Shown one piece after another: positions 1 through 8,964 of a stretch of DNA of 64,000 nucleotides. The DNA comes from Berkiella sp963829835 (GTDB taxonomy: Bacteria > Pseudomonadota > Gammaproteobacteria > Berkiellales > Berkiellaceae), in NCBI GenBank assembly GCA_963829835.1, contig CAWHKC010000004.1, positions 434,001 through 498,000 on the forward strand, written 5' to 3'. The notes under the pieces are model-generated. The model was not told the origin of the DNA, searched no databases, and saw only the letters and a list, made by a program, of their open reading frames with translations. The position numbers and the translations under genes are program-made. Every line of letters starts with the position of its first letter. Positions within the stretch are counted from its first letter, which is position 1.

Positions 1-1
1 T

Positions 2-574
2 TCAACAGCACAAAAGCTCGATAAATTGGGCATGCGAGGCTCTAATACTTGCGAACTTGTTTTTGAAAACTGTGAAGTACCTGCGGAAAATATATTAGGC
101 AAACTCAATGATGGCGCTGCTGTTTTAATGAGTGGCTTAAATTATGAAAGACTCATTCTGGCTGCAGGTCCTTTAGGTATTATGCAATCGTGTCTAGATG
201 TTGTGGTGCCTTATGTACATGAAAGAAAACAGTTTGGCAAAGCGATAGGTGAATTCCAATTCATACAAGGTAAAATGGCCGATATGTATGCAAGCTTAAG
301 TGCTAGCCGTGCTTATCTTTATTCTCTTGCACAGGCTGCTGATGCCAGTGGCTCACTTAGCAACAAAGATGCGGCTGCCGTGATTTTATATACCTCAGAA
401 CAGGCTACCCAAATGGCTTTACAAGCCATTCAATGTTTAGGCGGCAATGGTTATATCAATGAATATCCTACCGGGCGTTTTTTACGTGACGCTAAATTAT
501 ATGAAATTGGCGCTGGTACTTCTGAAATTCGCCGCATGGTGGTTGGTAGAGAAATATTCGAAGAAACACAGTAA
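2..574 (+). CDS. ivd: Isovaleryl-CoA dehydrogenase, C-terminal part (cut by window edge)
   Basis: The reading frame is open from base 2, so the gene starts upstream of the window and only about the last 190 residues are visible. The product is an FAD-dependent acyl-CoA dehydrogenase that oxidises isovaleryl-CoA to 3-methylcrotonyl-CoA in leucine breakdown and passes electrons to ETF. The visible part matches the isovaleryl-CoA branch: KLGMRGSNTCEL, RKQFGKAIGEFQ, CLGGNGYINEYPTGRFLRD and YEIGAGTSEIRR. The Glu of NYERLI (codon near base 146) sits where the isovaleryl enzyme has its catalytic base. It is first in the operon, 9 nt before the thiolase. The substrate call rests on motif resemblance plus the methylcrotonyl-CoA carboxylase genes downstream; another short branched-chain substrate is less likely. 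Confidence 0.88.
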   Translation, partial: STAQKLDKLGMRGSNTCELVFENCEVPAENILGKLNDGAAVLMSGLNYERLILAAGPLGIMQSCLDVVVPYVHERKQFGKAIGEFQFIQGKMADMYASLSASRAYLYSLAQAADASGSLSNKDAAAVILYTSEQATQMALQAIQCLGGNGYINEYPTGRFLRDAKLYEIGAGTSEIRRMVVGREIFEETQ

Positions 575-583
575 GGAAATCTC

Positions 584-1777
584 GTGAGCGCGACTAAAGA
601 CAAGGTTGTTATTGTTGCTACCAAAAGAACCCCGATTGGACAATTGCAAGGTTGTTTTGCCAATCTTTCCAGCCCTGAATTGGCGAGTCACGCCATCAAA
701 GCAACCCTCGATAGCATTTCATTTGCTAAAGAAGAAGTGAATGAAGTGATCATGGGTTGCGTTTTGAGTGCTGGCATTGGTCAAGCACCAGCAAGACAAG
801 CTTCTATCGGCGCAGGCATACCAAATACTGTGGGTTGCACTACGGTGAATAAAATGTGTGGCTCAGGTATGAAAGCCATGATGATTAGCGCAGATACCTT
901 ATTAGCTGGCGGTCAACAAGTTATTGTAGCCGGTGGTATGGAAAGCATGACCAATGCACCCTATTTGTTAACCAAAGCACGCCAAGGTTATCGGATGGGA
1001 CATGGCACGCTGTATGATCATATGTTTCTTGATGGCCTGGAAGATGCATATGATAAAGGTAAGTTAATGGGTGTTTTTGCTGAGAACTGCGCGAGCAAAT
1101 TTGGCTTTTCAAGGCAGATGCAAGATGATTTTGCACTTGCCTCCTTAAAGCGTTCACAAAATGCTATTGCAAATAAAAGCTTTGCCGCTGAAATAGCACC
1201 GGTCACCATCAAAACTAAAACCGATCAATTAACCATTATGGATGATGAACTTCCAGGCAAGGCACAACCAGAAAAAATCCCCAAATTAAAACCGGCCTTT
1301 AAAGATAATGGCACTGTCACCGCGGCTAATTCAAGTGCGATATCAGATGGCGCTGCCGCGCATTTATTAATGCTTGAAAGCGAAGCCAAAAAAAGAAACT
1401 TAACGCCTTTGGCAAGCATTCTTTGTTATGCCACTCATGCGCAAGAACCAAGTTGGTTTACCACAGCTCCCATTACGGCTATACAAAAAGTATTAGACAA
1501 AATGCAATGGAAAGTCAGTGATGTAGACTTGTTTGAAGTTAATGAAGCATTTGCAGTAGTTTCTTTGGTTGCAATGAAAGAGCTTGATATAGCGCATGAC
1601 AAAATAAATGTGAACGGGGGTGCCTGTGCTCTTGGTCATCCCATTGGGGCATCAGGTGCCAGAATTGTCACAACCTTAATTTACGCTTTAAAACAGAGAA
1701 ATCTAAAACGAGGGATAGCTGCCCTTTGCATCGGCGGCGGCGAAGCAACAGCGATGGCTATTGAAATTATTGGATGA
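584..1777 (+). CDS. Acetyl-CoA C-acetyltransferase (thiolase)
   Basis: 397 residues, the normal length for a biosynthetic/degradative type II thiolase. It interconverts acetoacetyl-CoA and two acetyl-CoA. The nucleophilic cysteine is in NKMCGSGMKAM (near residue 92). The C-terminal catalytic motifs are GGACALGHPIGASGAR (His) and CIGGGEATA (second Cys). The start is GTG at 584, preceded by AAGGAAAT. In this operon it would cleave the acetoacetyl-CoA made by the CoA-transferase downstream, finishing leucine degradation. Family assignment is firm; which acyl chain it prefers in the cell is inferred from context. Confidence 0.93.
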   Translation: MSATKDKVVIVATKRTPIGQLQGCFANLSSPELASHAIKATLDSISFAKEEVNEVIMGCVLSAGIGQAPARQASIGAGIPNTVGCTTVNKMCGSGMKAMMISADTLLAGGQQVIVAGGMESMTNAPYLLTKARQGYRMGHGTLYDHMFLDGLEDAYDKGKLMGVFAENCASKFGFSRQMQDDFALASLKRSQNAIANKSFAAEIAPVTIKTKTDQLTIMDDELPGKAQPEKIPKLKPAFKDNGTVTAANSSAISDGAAAHLLMLESEAKKRNLTPLASILCYATHAQEPSWFTTAPITAIQKVLDKMQWKVSDVDLFEVNEAFAVVSLVAMKELDIAHDKINVNGGACALGHPIGASGARIVTTLIYALKQRNLKRGIAALCIGGGEATAMAIEIIG

Positions 1778-1781
1778 TGCT

Positions 1782-3389
1782 ATGACGAATATCAAAACTA
1801 ATTTGAATACTAAAACGCAAGATTTTGCACAAAATGTCGAGCGGATCCTTATTCAAGTAAAAGCCCTAGAACAATTAACCTTAAAAATTGCCGAAGGTGG
1901 TGGCGAGAAAGCGCAAACGTTACATCGCTCTCGGGGTAAACTATTACCCAGAGAACGTATTAACAAATTGCTCGACCCAGGCTCTGCCTTTCTTGAATTA
2001 AGCGCATTGGCAGGCTATGAACTCTATGATGAAGATATTCCAGCTGGGGGAATCATTACCGGTATTGGCCGAATCCATGGCCTTGAATGCATGCTGATTG
2101 TGAATGACGCTACGGTCAAAGGGGGAACCTATTACCCTATTACAGTGAAAAAACATTTACGCGCCCAAACCATTGCTCAAGAAAATAATCTACCGTGCAT
2201 TTATTTAGTCGATTCAGGTGGTGCGAATCTTCCTCATCAGGATGAAGTTTTTCCAGACAAAGATGATTTTGGTCGGATTTTTTTCAATCAAGCCATTATG
2301 TCAAGTCAAGGCATACCGCAGATTGCCGTGGTAATGGGTTCTTGCACAGCTGGTGGTGCTTACGTGCCTGCCATGAGCGATGAAAGCATCATGGTAAAAG
2401 AGCAAGCAACCATCTTTCTTGCTGGTCCTCCTCTTGTCAAAGCAGCCACTGGCGAAGAGGTAACCGCAGAAGAGTTAGGTGGCGCTGATGTGCATTGCCG
2501 AATATCTGGGGTGGCGGATCATTATGCCCAAAATGATGAACATGCCTTAATGATAGCGCGGGATTGTATTAAACATTTAGCAAAGAAAAAATCCATTCCC
2601 ATTCCTTTGCAAAAACCAAAGCCTCCTCTATTTGATCAATCAGAAATTTATGGGCTCATTCCGCAATCACTACGCACCCCCATGGATATGAAAGAAATTA
2701 TTGCACGCATTGTCGATGCTTCAGAATTCCATGATTTCAAAGCACTCTATGGCACTACATTAATTTGTGGATTTGCGCATATACATGGCTACCCGGTTGG
2801 GATTGTAGCCAATAATGGCATATTGTTTAGTGAGTCAGCACAAAAAGGCACGCATTTCATTGAACTATGTTGCCAAAGAAAAATACCATTAGTGTTCTTG
2901 CAAAATATCAATGGCTTTATGGTTGGCAAAAAATATGAGGCCGGTGGCATTGCCAAAGACGGTGCCAAAATGGTAACGGCTGTTGCGTGTGCAAGTGTTC
3001 CCAAATTAACAGTCATCGTAGGTGGAAGTTTTGGCGCAGGCAATTATGGCATGTGTGGAAGAGCTTATGACCCTCGCTTTTTATGGATGTGGCCTAATGC
3101 TCGGATCTCCGTTATGGGTGGCGAACAAGCAGCCAGTGTGTTGGCGCAAGTGAAAAAAGCCAAAATGCAAAAATCCAACCAACAATGGGACCCAAAAGAT
3201 GAAAAGCAGTTTAGTGATCAGATTGCCGAACAATATGATAATCAAGGGCATCCCTTTTATTCAAGCGCTAGGCTTTGGGATGATGGCGTGATTGATCCAA
3301 TGCAAACCAGAGATATCCTTGGCATGGGATTGGCCGTGGCGTTAAATGCACCGATTCCTGAAACAAAATTTGGAGTGTTTAGAATATGA
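1782..3389 (+). CDS. Methylcrotonyl-CoA carboxylase beta (carboxyltransferase) subunit
   Basis: 535 residues from ATG 1782, which is the usual length of the MCC beta subunit. A TTG further upstream (1761) is in frame but lies inside the thiolase gene. The protein moves CO2 from biotin to 3-methylcrotonyl-CoA, giving 3-methylglutaconyl-CoA. Visible carboxyltransferase features are the N-terminal RSRGKLLPRERI segment, MGSCTAGGAYVPAMSDE and the C-terminal VGGSFGAGNYGMCGRAYDPRF with WPNARISVMGGEQAA. ATG follows the thiolase stop by 4 nt. The next gene overlaps its stop (ATGA). Propionyl- and geranyl-CoA carboxylases are related, but gene order with HMG-CoA lyase supports methylcrotonyl-CoA. Confidence 0.92.
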   Translation: MTNIKTNLNTKTQDFAQNVERILIQVKALEQLTLKIAEGGGEKAQTLHRSRGKLLPRERINKLLDPGSAFLELSALAGYELYDEDIPAGGIITGIGRIHGLECMLIVNDATVKGGTYYPITVKKHLRAQTIAQENNLPCIYLVDSGGANLPHQDEVFPDKDDFGRIFFNQAIMSSQGIPQIAVVMGSCTAGGAYVPAMSDESIMVKEQATIFLAGPPLVKAATGEEVTAEELGGADVHCRISGVADHYAQNDEHALMIARDCIKHLAKKKSIPIPLQKPKPPLFDQSEIYGLIPQSLRTPMDMKEIIARIVDASEFHDFKALYGTTLICGFAHIHGYPVGIVANNGILFSESAQKGTHFIELCCQRKIPLVFLQNINGFMVGKKYEAGGIAKDGAKMVTAVACASVPKLTVIVGGSFGAGNYGMCGRAYDPRFLWMWPNARISVMGGEQAASVLAQVKKAKMQKSNQQWDPKDEKQFSDQIAEQYDNQGHPFYSSARLWDDGVIDPMQTRDILGMGLAVALNAPIPETKFGVFRI

Positions 3390-4177
3390 ACTCAAATGAC
3401 GAACAACCTATTTTGTCCGTGATTAAAGAAAATGGTGTGGGCGTTGTTACCTTGAATAGACCCGCACGTCATAATGCTTTTAATGATGTCATGATCGTTG
3501 AACTCACTCATGTCTTGAAGCAGATGGAACAAAATCCCCTTGTAAAAATTGTTTTAATTAAAAGTTCAGGGAAAAGTTTTTCATCAGGCGCCGATTTAGA
3601 ATGGATGCGCCGAATGGCCAATTTTTCACTTGATGAAAATTTAAAAGACGCCGGCGCCTTAAATGAATTAATGCATACAATTTATTATTGTCAAAAGCCC
3701 ACCGTCGCGATGGTGCAAGGGGGGACATTTGGTGGTGGTGTAGGATTAGTGGCTTGCTGTCATATTGTGATTGCTTCAACTGAGGCGGCCTTTTGTTTTT
3801 CAGAAGTGAAATTGGGATTGATACCTGCAATCATTAGCCCTTATGTTATCAATGCCATTGGCGCCCGACATGCCAGAAGTTATTACTTAACCGCTCAACC
3901 ATTTGATGCCCATGTCGCACATCGAATAGGTTTATGCCATGAAGTGGTGAGCCCTGAGTTATTAGAATCTCGTACTGAACATGTTATTGCTAATTTACTA
4001 AACAATGGCCCTCATGCGATGCGAGCCGTAAATTCTCTGTTCAACAAATTAGCATTAACCCCCGAAATTATTAATTTAACGGTTCAAAAATTAGTAGAGG
4101 CTCGTACTTCCAGTGAAGGCAAAGAAGGACTCAGTGCTTTCTTAGAAAAAAGAAAACCAAAATGGGCTTCGAGCTGA
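3386..4177 (+). CDS. Enoyl-CoA hydratase family, likely methylglutaconyl-CoA hydratase
   Basis: 263 residues, crotonase fold. It would hydrate 3-methylglutaconyl-CoA to HMG-CoA, the step between MCC and HMG-CoA lyase. Crotonase features are the RPARHNAFND substrate-side motif, the oxyanion-hole strand SSGKSFSSGADLEWMRRM, the QGGTFGGGVGLVACC turn and the FSEVKLGLIPAIISPYV segment with an active-site glutamate. The start ATG overlaps the TGA of the carboxyltransferase gene, indicating translational coupling. It sits between the beta and alpha subunits of MCC, as in liu-type operons. The fold is certain; the specific substrate comes from position. Confidence 0.88.
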   Translation: MNSNDEQPILSVIKENGVGVVTLNRPARHNAFNDVMIVELTHVLKQMEQNPLVKIVLIKSSGKSFSSGADLEWMRRMANFSLDENLKDAGALNELMHTIYYCQKPTVAMVQGGTFGGGVGLVACCHIVIASTEAAFCFSEVKLGLIPAIISPYVINAIGARHARSYYLTAQPFDAHVAHRIGLCHEVVSPELLESRTEHVIANLLNNGPHAMRAVNSLFNKLALTPEIINLTVQKLVEARTSSEGKEGLSAFLEKRKPKWASS

Positions 4178-4178
4178 T

Positions 4179-6179
4179 ATGAAAAAAATCAAGACGTTAT
4201 TAATCGCCAATCGGGGTGAGATCGCCTGTCGTATTATCAAAACTGCAAAAGGCTTAGGTTTAAAAACGATAGCCATATTTGCAGAGCCTGACAAAAACGC
4301 TCTTCATTGCCAATTAGCAGATGAAGCCTACTGTGTGGGTCCTGCACCCTCTGAAAAAAGTTATCTTAATATCCATAACATCTTACATGTCGCTAAACTT
4401 TCTCATGCCGATGCTATTCACCCAGGATATGGCTTTTTATCTGAGAATGCGGAATTTGCGCAACAATGCAGCGATAGCGGATTTATATTTGTCGGTCCAT
4501 CAAGCTTATCGATTTCACAAATGGCTGTGAAAGATGAAGCCAAAAGAATCATGGCGAAGGCAAAAGTACCTACTGTTCCGGGCTATATGGGTAAAGAACA
4601 GCAAGGGCAAGCGCTTACAAAAGCTGCGGCAGAGATTGGCTACCCTCTCATTCTTAAAGCAGCTAAAGGGGGCGGTGGCAAAGGCATGCGCGTTGTCTTG
4701 AAACCACAAGATTTAGAGGATGCCATTGAAACAGCTAAACGTGAAAGTCTGGCCAGCTTTGGTGATGATAGTCTCTTTATTGAAAAATACTTAACCAATG
4801 CACGACATATTGAAGTTCAGATCTTTCGTGATGAAGCCGGTAATACCGTACATCTGTTTGAACGTGATTGTTCACTGCAACGCCGCCATCAAAAAATAAT
4901 TGAAGAATCGCCTGCCCTTGATATTCCACCGCAAGTGAAACAAAATTTATATCAAGCGGCAATCAATGCTGCCAACGCTATTGATTATGTTGGCGCGGGA
5001 ACAATTGAATTTTTACTTGCCAGCGATAATCAATTTTACTTTATGGAAATGAATACCCGCTTACAAGTTGAACATCCTGTTACGGAGATGGTAACCGGAA
5101 TTGATTTAGTTCAATGGCAACTTCTTGTGGCCGATGGTCAAAACCTTCCCTTAACGCAATCACAAATACTTTCCCAAGGTCATGCTATTGAAGCCAGAAT
5201 ATACGCTGAAGACTCTTATAATCACTTTTTACCCGCAACCGGCACTATCAAAAGAATCATGTTACCTAATGATGATCACTATCGATTAGATAGTGGTATC
5301 CAAATAGGTGATACTATCAGTATTTACTTTGATCCCATGCTAGCAAAAATGATTGTGCATGCCCAAACAAGAGGTCAAGCCATTCAAGCCATGCAACATG
5401 CCCTTAATCAATATCATATTGTCGGCGTTACAACCAATCTGCCTTTCTTGAGATTAATATTGCAAGACAATGCCTTCCAATCCGGAAAAGTGCATACGCA
5501 ATATATTGAATCAAATTTACAACATTTATTACCAAAACCTCATCCCTTGTCTGCTAAAGATCTTATCTTTGCTTGCCTTGTTATACTATGTCAAAGAGAA
5601 ACGAGTGAAGATAACACGACAGAGGAACTTAATTCACCTTGGAATAAAAGTAATGCTTGGCGAGTCAATTTACCTTTTGAGGAAATATTAACCCTACATT
5701 ACCAACAAGAAAAAATCGATATTCAGGTGCTGCACCCACATCATAAAAATATGCCACTACATATAAAGTGCGCGGCTTTCCAATGCGATGTGCAAGTATC
5801 AGGAATGATTGAAGAAAAAACCATACATGCAATATATGCTAGCCATCAAATGAGTACTGAATTTTATAGTGATGATATCTTTATTGAAATATTTCGCGAT
5901 GGCCAAGCGCAAACTTTCAAGAAAGATCTTTTTTCAATCAATGCATTAACTTCAAGTTTTGATCCCAATCACACACTACTTGCTCCTATGCCGGGCATCA
6001 TCAGTAAAATATGGGTCAAATCTGGTGAAAAGGTTAATGCGGGTACAAAATTAGTCGCACTTGAAGCTATGAAAATGGAACATACCTTATCTGCACCAAC
6101 AGATGGTCTGATAAAATCAATCCATTATCAAATTGGTGATCAAGTTGAAGAAGGTTGCGAGTTAATTGATTTTGAATGA
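4179..6179 (+). CDS. Methylcrotonyl-CoA carboxylase alpha (biotin-containing) subunit
   Basis: 666 residues. Residues 1 to about 450 form biotin carboxylase: IANRGEIACRII, HPGYGFLSENAEFA, the ATP-grasp glycine loop KAAKGGGGKGMRVV and EMNTRLQVEHPVTEMVTG. The C-terminal about 75 residues are a biotinyl carrier domain with EAMKMEHT; the biotinylated lysine is near residue 632. It carboxylates biotin using ATP and bicarbonate and hands CO2 to the beta subunit. It starts 1 nt after the previous stop. The linker (about 455-590) is less conserved, as usual in this subunit. Confidence 0.93.
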   Translation: MKKIKTLLIANRGEIACRIIKTAKGLGLKTIAIFAEPDKNALHCQLADEAYCVGPAPSEKSYLNIHNILHVAKLSHADAIHPGYGFLSENAEFAQQCSDSGFIFVGPSSLSISQMAVKDEAKRIMAKAKVPTVPGYMGKEQQGQALTKAAAEIGYPLILKAAKGGGGKGMRVVLKPQDLEDAIETAKRESLASFGDDSLFIEKYLTNARHIEVQIFRDEAGNTVHLFERDCSLQRRHQKIIEESPALDIPPQVKQNLYQAAINAANAIDYVGAGTIEFLLASDNQFYFMEMNTRLQVEHPVTEMVTGIDLVQWQLLVADGQNLPLTQSQILSQGHAIEARIYAEDSYNHFLPATGTIKRIMLPNDDHYRLDSGIQIGDTISIYFDPMLAKMIVHAQTRGQAIQAMQHALNQYHIVGVTTNLPFLRLILQDNAFQSGKVHTQYIESNLQHLLPKPHPLSAKDLIFACLVILCQRETSEDNTTEELNSPWNKSNAWRVNLPFEEILTLHYQQEKIDIQVLHPHHKNMPLHIKCAAFQCDVQVSGMIEEKTIHAIYASHQMSTEFYSDDIFIEIFRDGQAQTFKKDLFSINALTSSFDPNHTLLAPMPGIISKIWVKSGEKVNAGTKLVALEAMKMEHTLSAPTDGLIKSIHYQIGDQVEEGCELIDFE

Positions 6180-7087
6180 GTCTAACAATGGAAAATGACA
6201 TCAATATTGTTGAAGTTGGCGCCAGAGATGGTCTGCAAAATGAAAAAGTGACTGTTCCCACTGATATCAAAATAGAATTTATTAAGCTTTTGGTAGCAAG
6301 CGGTTTACAAACAATAGAAGCCACCAGCTTTGTCTCACCCAAATGGGTGCCACAAATGGCTGATCACGACCAACTCATTGATTTATTGCCCAAGGCATCA
6401 AACGTTCATTTTCCTGTTTTGGTTCCCAATATGAAGGGCTTAGAAAATGCAGCCAAGCATCATATTAAAGATATTGCTGTGTTTGCTGCTGCTTCAGAAA
6501 CTTTTTCCAAAAAGAACATTAATCGTTCGATGGAAGAAAGTATGGTTGAATTTACCCAAGTGATTCAATCAGCCTTACAACAAGGCATGAGAGTGCGAGG
6601 CTATGTTTCCTGTGTGTTGGGCTGTCCTTATGAAGGTAAAGTGCCTCATTCGCAAGTGGTTAAGGTTGCTTCAACACTCTATCAGGCAGGCTGTTATGAA
6701 ATTTCTCTAGGCGATACCATTGGAGTTGGCACCCCTGTTGTTGCAAAAGAGTTGGTAAAGGCCGTGATGAGTGAAATTCCTGTTACAAATCTTGCGGTCC
6801 ACTTCCATGATACCTATGGTCAAGCTTTAGCCAATATATTAGCCTGTCTTGATCTTGGCATTAAAACGATGGATAGCTCAGTCGCAGGCTTAGGTGGATG
6901 CCCTTATGCTAAAGGAGCCACGGGTAACGTTGCAACAGAAGAAGTGATTTATATGTTACATGGTTTAGGTTTAAAAACCGGGGTTTCATTAGACTCCCTC
7001 ATTCATGCTGGAGAATATATTTGTCAATATTTAAAAAGACCCAATCGTTCAAAAGTAGCAGTTGCCATACTTGCTAAAAAATCTTAA
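6176..7087 (+). CDS. Hydroxymethylglutaryl-CoA lyase
   Basis: 303 residues, TIM-barrel metal-dependent lyase that splits HMG-CoA into acetyl-CoA and acetoacetate. Hallmarks are VEVGARDGLQNE at the N-terminus, the metal-ligand HFHDTYGQ and the HMGL signature GLGGCPYAKGATGNVATE with the catalytic cysteine. The ATG at 6176 overlaps the TGA of the MCC alpha gene. A second in-frame ATG lies at 6188, and the true start could be either. This is the last specific step of leucine degradation. Confidence 0.94.
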   Translation: MSLTMENDINIVEVGARDGLQNEKVTVPTDIKIEFIKLLVASGLQTIEATSFVSPKWVPQMADHDQLIDLLPKASNVHFPVLVPNMKGLENAAKHHIKDIAVFAAASETFSKKNINRSMEESMVEFTQVIQSALQQGMRVRGYVSCVLGCPYEGKVPHSQVVKVASTLYQAGCYEISLGDTIGVGTPVVAKELVKAVMSEIPVTNLAVHFHDTYGQALANILACLDLGIKTMDSSVAGLGGCPYAKGATGNVATEEVIYMLHGLGLKTGVSLDSLIHAGEYICQYLKRPNRSKVAVAILAKKS

Positions 7088-7099
7088 GGAGAAAATATC

Positions 7100-7798
7100 G
7101 TGCCAGGTTTTAATAAAGTAGTAACATCCTATGATGAGGCATGTAGCGGCCTTAAAGACAACATGACTTTAATGTTCGGTGGATTTGGTTTATGTGGGAT
7201 CCCCGAAGGATTAATAGCTAAAGTACATGAACTTGGTGTTAAAGGATTAACCTGTATTTCGAATAACGCGGGTGTAGATGGCTTTGGTTTAGGACTATTA
7301 CTTGATAAAAGACAAATTAAAACCATGATTTCTTCCTATGTGGGTGAAAATGCCTTATTTGAAAAACTGCTGTTAAGTGGCGAAATGGAAGTCAAACTCA
7401 CTCCTCAAGGAACCTTAGCAGAAAAAATTCGCGCCGGCGGCGCTGGAATCCCTGCCTTTTATACGCCTACAGGTTATCTAACCGTCATTGCGGAAGGTAA
7501 ACAAGTTGCCAACTACAATGGGAAAAATTACATTCTAGAAGAATCGTTGACAGCTGATTTTTCTTTTATTAAAGCCTGGAAAGCAGACACCCATGGCAAC
7601 CTGATATATCGTGAAACCGCCATGAATTTTAATCCGATGATGGCAACCGCCGGCAAAATCACTGTTGTAGAAGTAGAAGAAATTGTTGAGGCGGGTAAAC
7701 TTGATCCTAACTTTATCCATACGCCCGGGATTTATGTCGACAGAGTGATTGTTGGCAAGTTTGAAAAACGTATTGAACGTAAAATGATTTCGAAATGA
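7100..7798 (+). CDS. scoA: Succinyl-CoA:3-ketoacid CoA-transferase subunit A
   Basis: 232 residues, GTG start 12 nt after the HMG-CoA lyase gene with AAGGAGAAAATATC in front as a strong ribosome binding site. With subunit B it moves CoA from succinyl-CoA to acetoacetate. Family I CoA-transferase features are MTLMFGGFGLCGIPEGL, ISNNAGVDGFGLGLLL and the EKIRAGGAGIPAFYTPTG loop. The substrate matches acetoacetate released by HMG-CoA lyase here and by fumarylacetoacetase at 19.4-20.4 kb. Subunit B follows after an unusual 129-nt gap holding a palindromic repeat. Confidence 0.92.
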   Translation: MPGFNKVVTSYDEACSGLKDNMTLMFGGFGLCGIPEGLIAKVHELGVKGLTCISNNAGVDGFGLGLLLDKRQIKTMISSYVGENALFEKLLLSGEMEVKLTPQGTLAEKIRAGGAGIPAFYTPTGYLTVIAEGKQVANYNGKNYILEESLTADFSFIKAWKADTHGNLIYRETAMNFNPMMATAGKITVVEVEEIVEAGKLDPNFIHTPGIYVDRVIVGKFEKRIERKMISK

Positions 7799-7817
7799 TT
7801 AAAACTTATAGAATGGA

Positions 7818-7903
7818 GGGTTTGTACACCTTTTTTTGAACGCAGCGGCAGGGGGCCCACGGGGGGATGGGTGACGCGAGTACAAAAGAAGGTGGACAAA
7901 CCC
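7818..7903. repeat. Imperfect palindromic element between scoA and scoB
   Basis: About 86 bp with arms GGGTTTGTACACC (7818-7830) and GGTGGACAAACCC (7891-7903), which pair with one mismatch. Pairing continues inward with interruptions to about 7843 and 7876. The centre is unusually GC-rich (GGCAGGGGGCCCACGGGG) compared with the flanking genes. It separates two subunit genes that are normally adjacent, so it looks like a small inserted palindrome (MITE- or REP-like) or an mRNA hairpin. No coding role is evident. Confidence 0.6.
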
Positions 7904-7927
7904 GTAGAAGCTGAAAAGGAAAAATTT

Positions 7928-8587
7928 ATGGCACTTAATCGCGAACAAATTGCACAACGTATTGCTCAAGAACTTAAAGATGGCTATTACGTCAATCTGG
8001 GGATTGGTATTCCCACTTTGGTGGCCAATTATATTCCTAAAGGAATTGAAGTTTGCTTTCAATCCGAAAATGGCTTACTTGGGATGGGTCCTTATCCAAA
8101 AGAAAATCAAGTAGATCCAGATTTAATAAATGCCGGTAAGGAAACTGTCACTGCTGCGGTAGGGGCAAGCTTTTTCTCATCCGCTGAAAGCTTTGCCATG
8201 ATCCGCGGCGGCCATGTGGATTTAACCGTGCTTGGGGCATTTGAAGTCGATATTCAAGGAAACATTGCATCATGGATGATCCCAGGAAAGCTGGTTAAAG
8301 GCATGGGTGGTGCCATGGATTTAGTGGCCAGTGCCAATAATATTATCGTTGCGATGGCCCATGCCAATAAAGAAGGTGAATCTAAATTACTTCGCCATTG
8401 TACTTTACCTTTAACTGGTGCGCATTGTGTTCGTAAAATTGTAACCGATCTTGGCGTGTTGGAAGTGAAAAATGGGGCTTTTCATTTATTAGAACGCGCA
8501 CCTGGCGTCAGTGTGGATGAAATTAAAGCAAAAACCCAAGGTGAATTAGTCGTTCCTTCACACGTCCCTGAAATAAGATTTCAATAA
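7928..8587 (+). CDS. scoB: Succinyl-CoA:3-ketoacid CoA-transferase subunit B
   Basis: 219 residues from ATG 7928, preceded by AAGGA at 7916-7920. The frame stays open back to 7871, but that part lies inside the palindromic element and lacks family resemblance, so the later start is chosen. The catalytic glutamate that forms the glutamyl-CoA intermediate is in QSENGLLGMGPYP (about residue 47). Also visible are YVNLGIGIPTLVANY, the GGHVDLTVLGAFEVD strand and WMIPGKLVKGMGGAMDLV. It forms a heteromer with subunit A. Confidence 0.93.
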   Translation: MALNREQIAQRIAQELKDGYYVNLGIGIPTLVANYIPKGIEVCFQSENGLLGMGPYPKENQVDPDLINAGKETVTAAVGASFFSSAESFAMIRGGHVDLTVLGAFEVDIQGNIASWMIPGKLVKGMGGAMDLVASANNIIVAMAHANKEGESKLLRHCTLPLTGAHCVRKIVTDLGVLEVKNGAFHLLERAPGVSVDEIKAKTQGELVVPSHVPEIRFQ

Positions 8588-8916
8588 TGTTCGCTGTTAT
8601 TTATAGACTCTATCTTAAGCCTGATACAGAAGAAGTTTATAGAACTGCTTGGCATACCGTGGCAACTTATTTTGTTCGTGCTCGCGGAGCCATCGGTTCT
8701 TGTTTACATCAAGCCCAAGATGGCATGTGGGTAGCTTATTCGCGCTGGCCAGATAAAGCGACTCGCGATGCTTCCTGGCCAGGAGATGATGCTCCAAGCG
8801 ATACATTACCGACTGAAGTAAAAGAAGCGATTGTGGCTATTCAAAACAGCACCGATCAAACGCGAAAGCTCCCTGAGATCTGTATGGAGGTTGTTGAAGA
8901 TTTATTGTTGTTATAA
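8587..8916 (+). CDS. Small ABM-like (dimeric alpha-beta barrel) protein of unknown function
   Basis: 109 residues. The start ATG shares one base with the scoB stop (TAATG), so it is translationally coupled to the leucine operon. The pattern of a beta strand (FAVIYRLYLKP), an amphipathic helix (TEEVYRTAWHTVATYFV), a second strand and WVAYSRWPDKATRDA resembles antibiotic-biosynthesis-monooxygenase-fold proteins, which are often heme- or quinone-related or have no known activity. No catalytic residue can be named. The last codons and downstream bases are echoed at 10651-10685, the scar of a local duplication. Confidence 0.6.
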   Translation: MFAVIYRLYLKPDTEEVYRTAWHTVATYFVRARGAIGSCLHQAQDGMWVAYSRWPDKATRDASWPGDDAPSDTLPTEVKEAIVAIQNSTDQTRKLPEICMEVVEDLLLL

Positions 8917-8964
8917 TATGCCTATATAACTTTGTCATAAAATAATACAAACGTAGAGTGCTGC

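Noticed and set aside
1782..6179. Propionyl- or acetyl-CoA carboxylase instead of methylcrotonyl-CoA carboxylase
   Set aside because: The subunit lengths, the hydratase gene between them and the HMG-CoA lyase after them fit leucine degradation.
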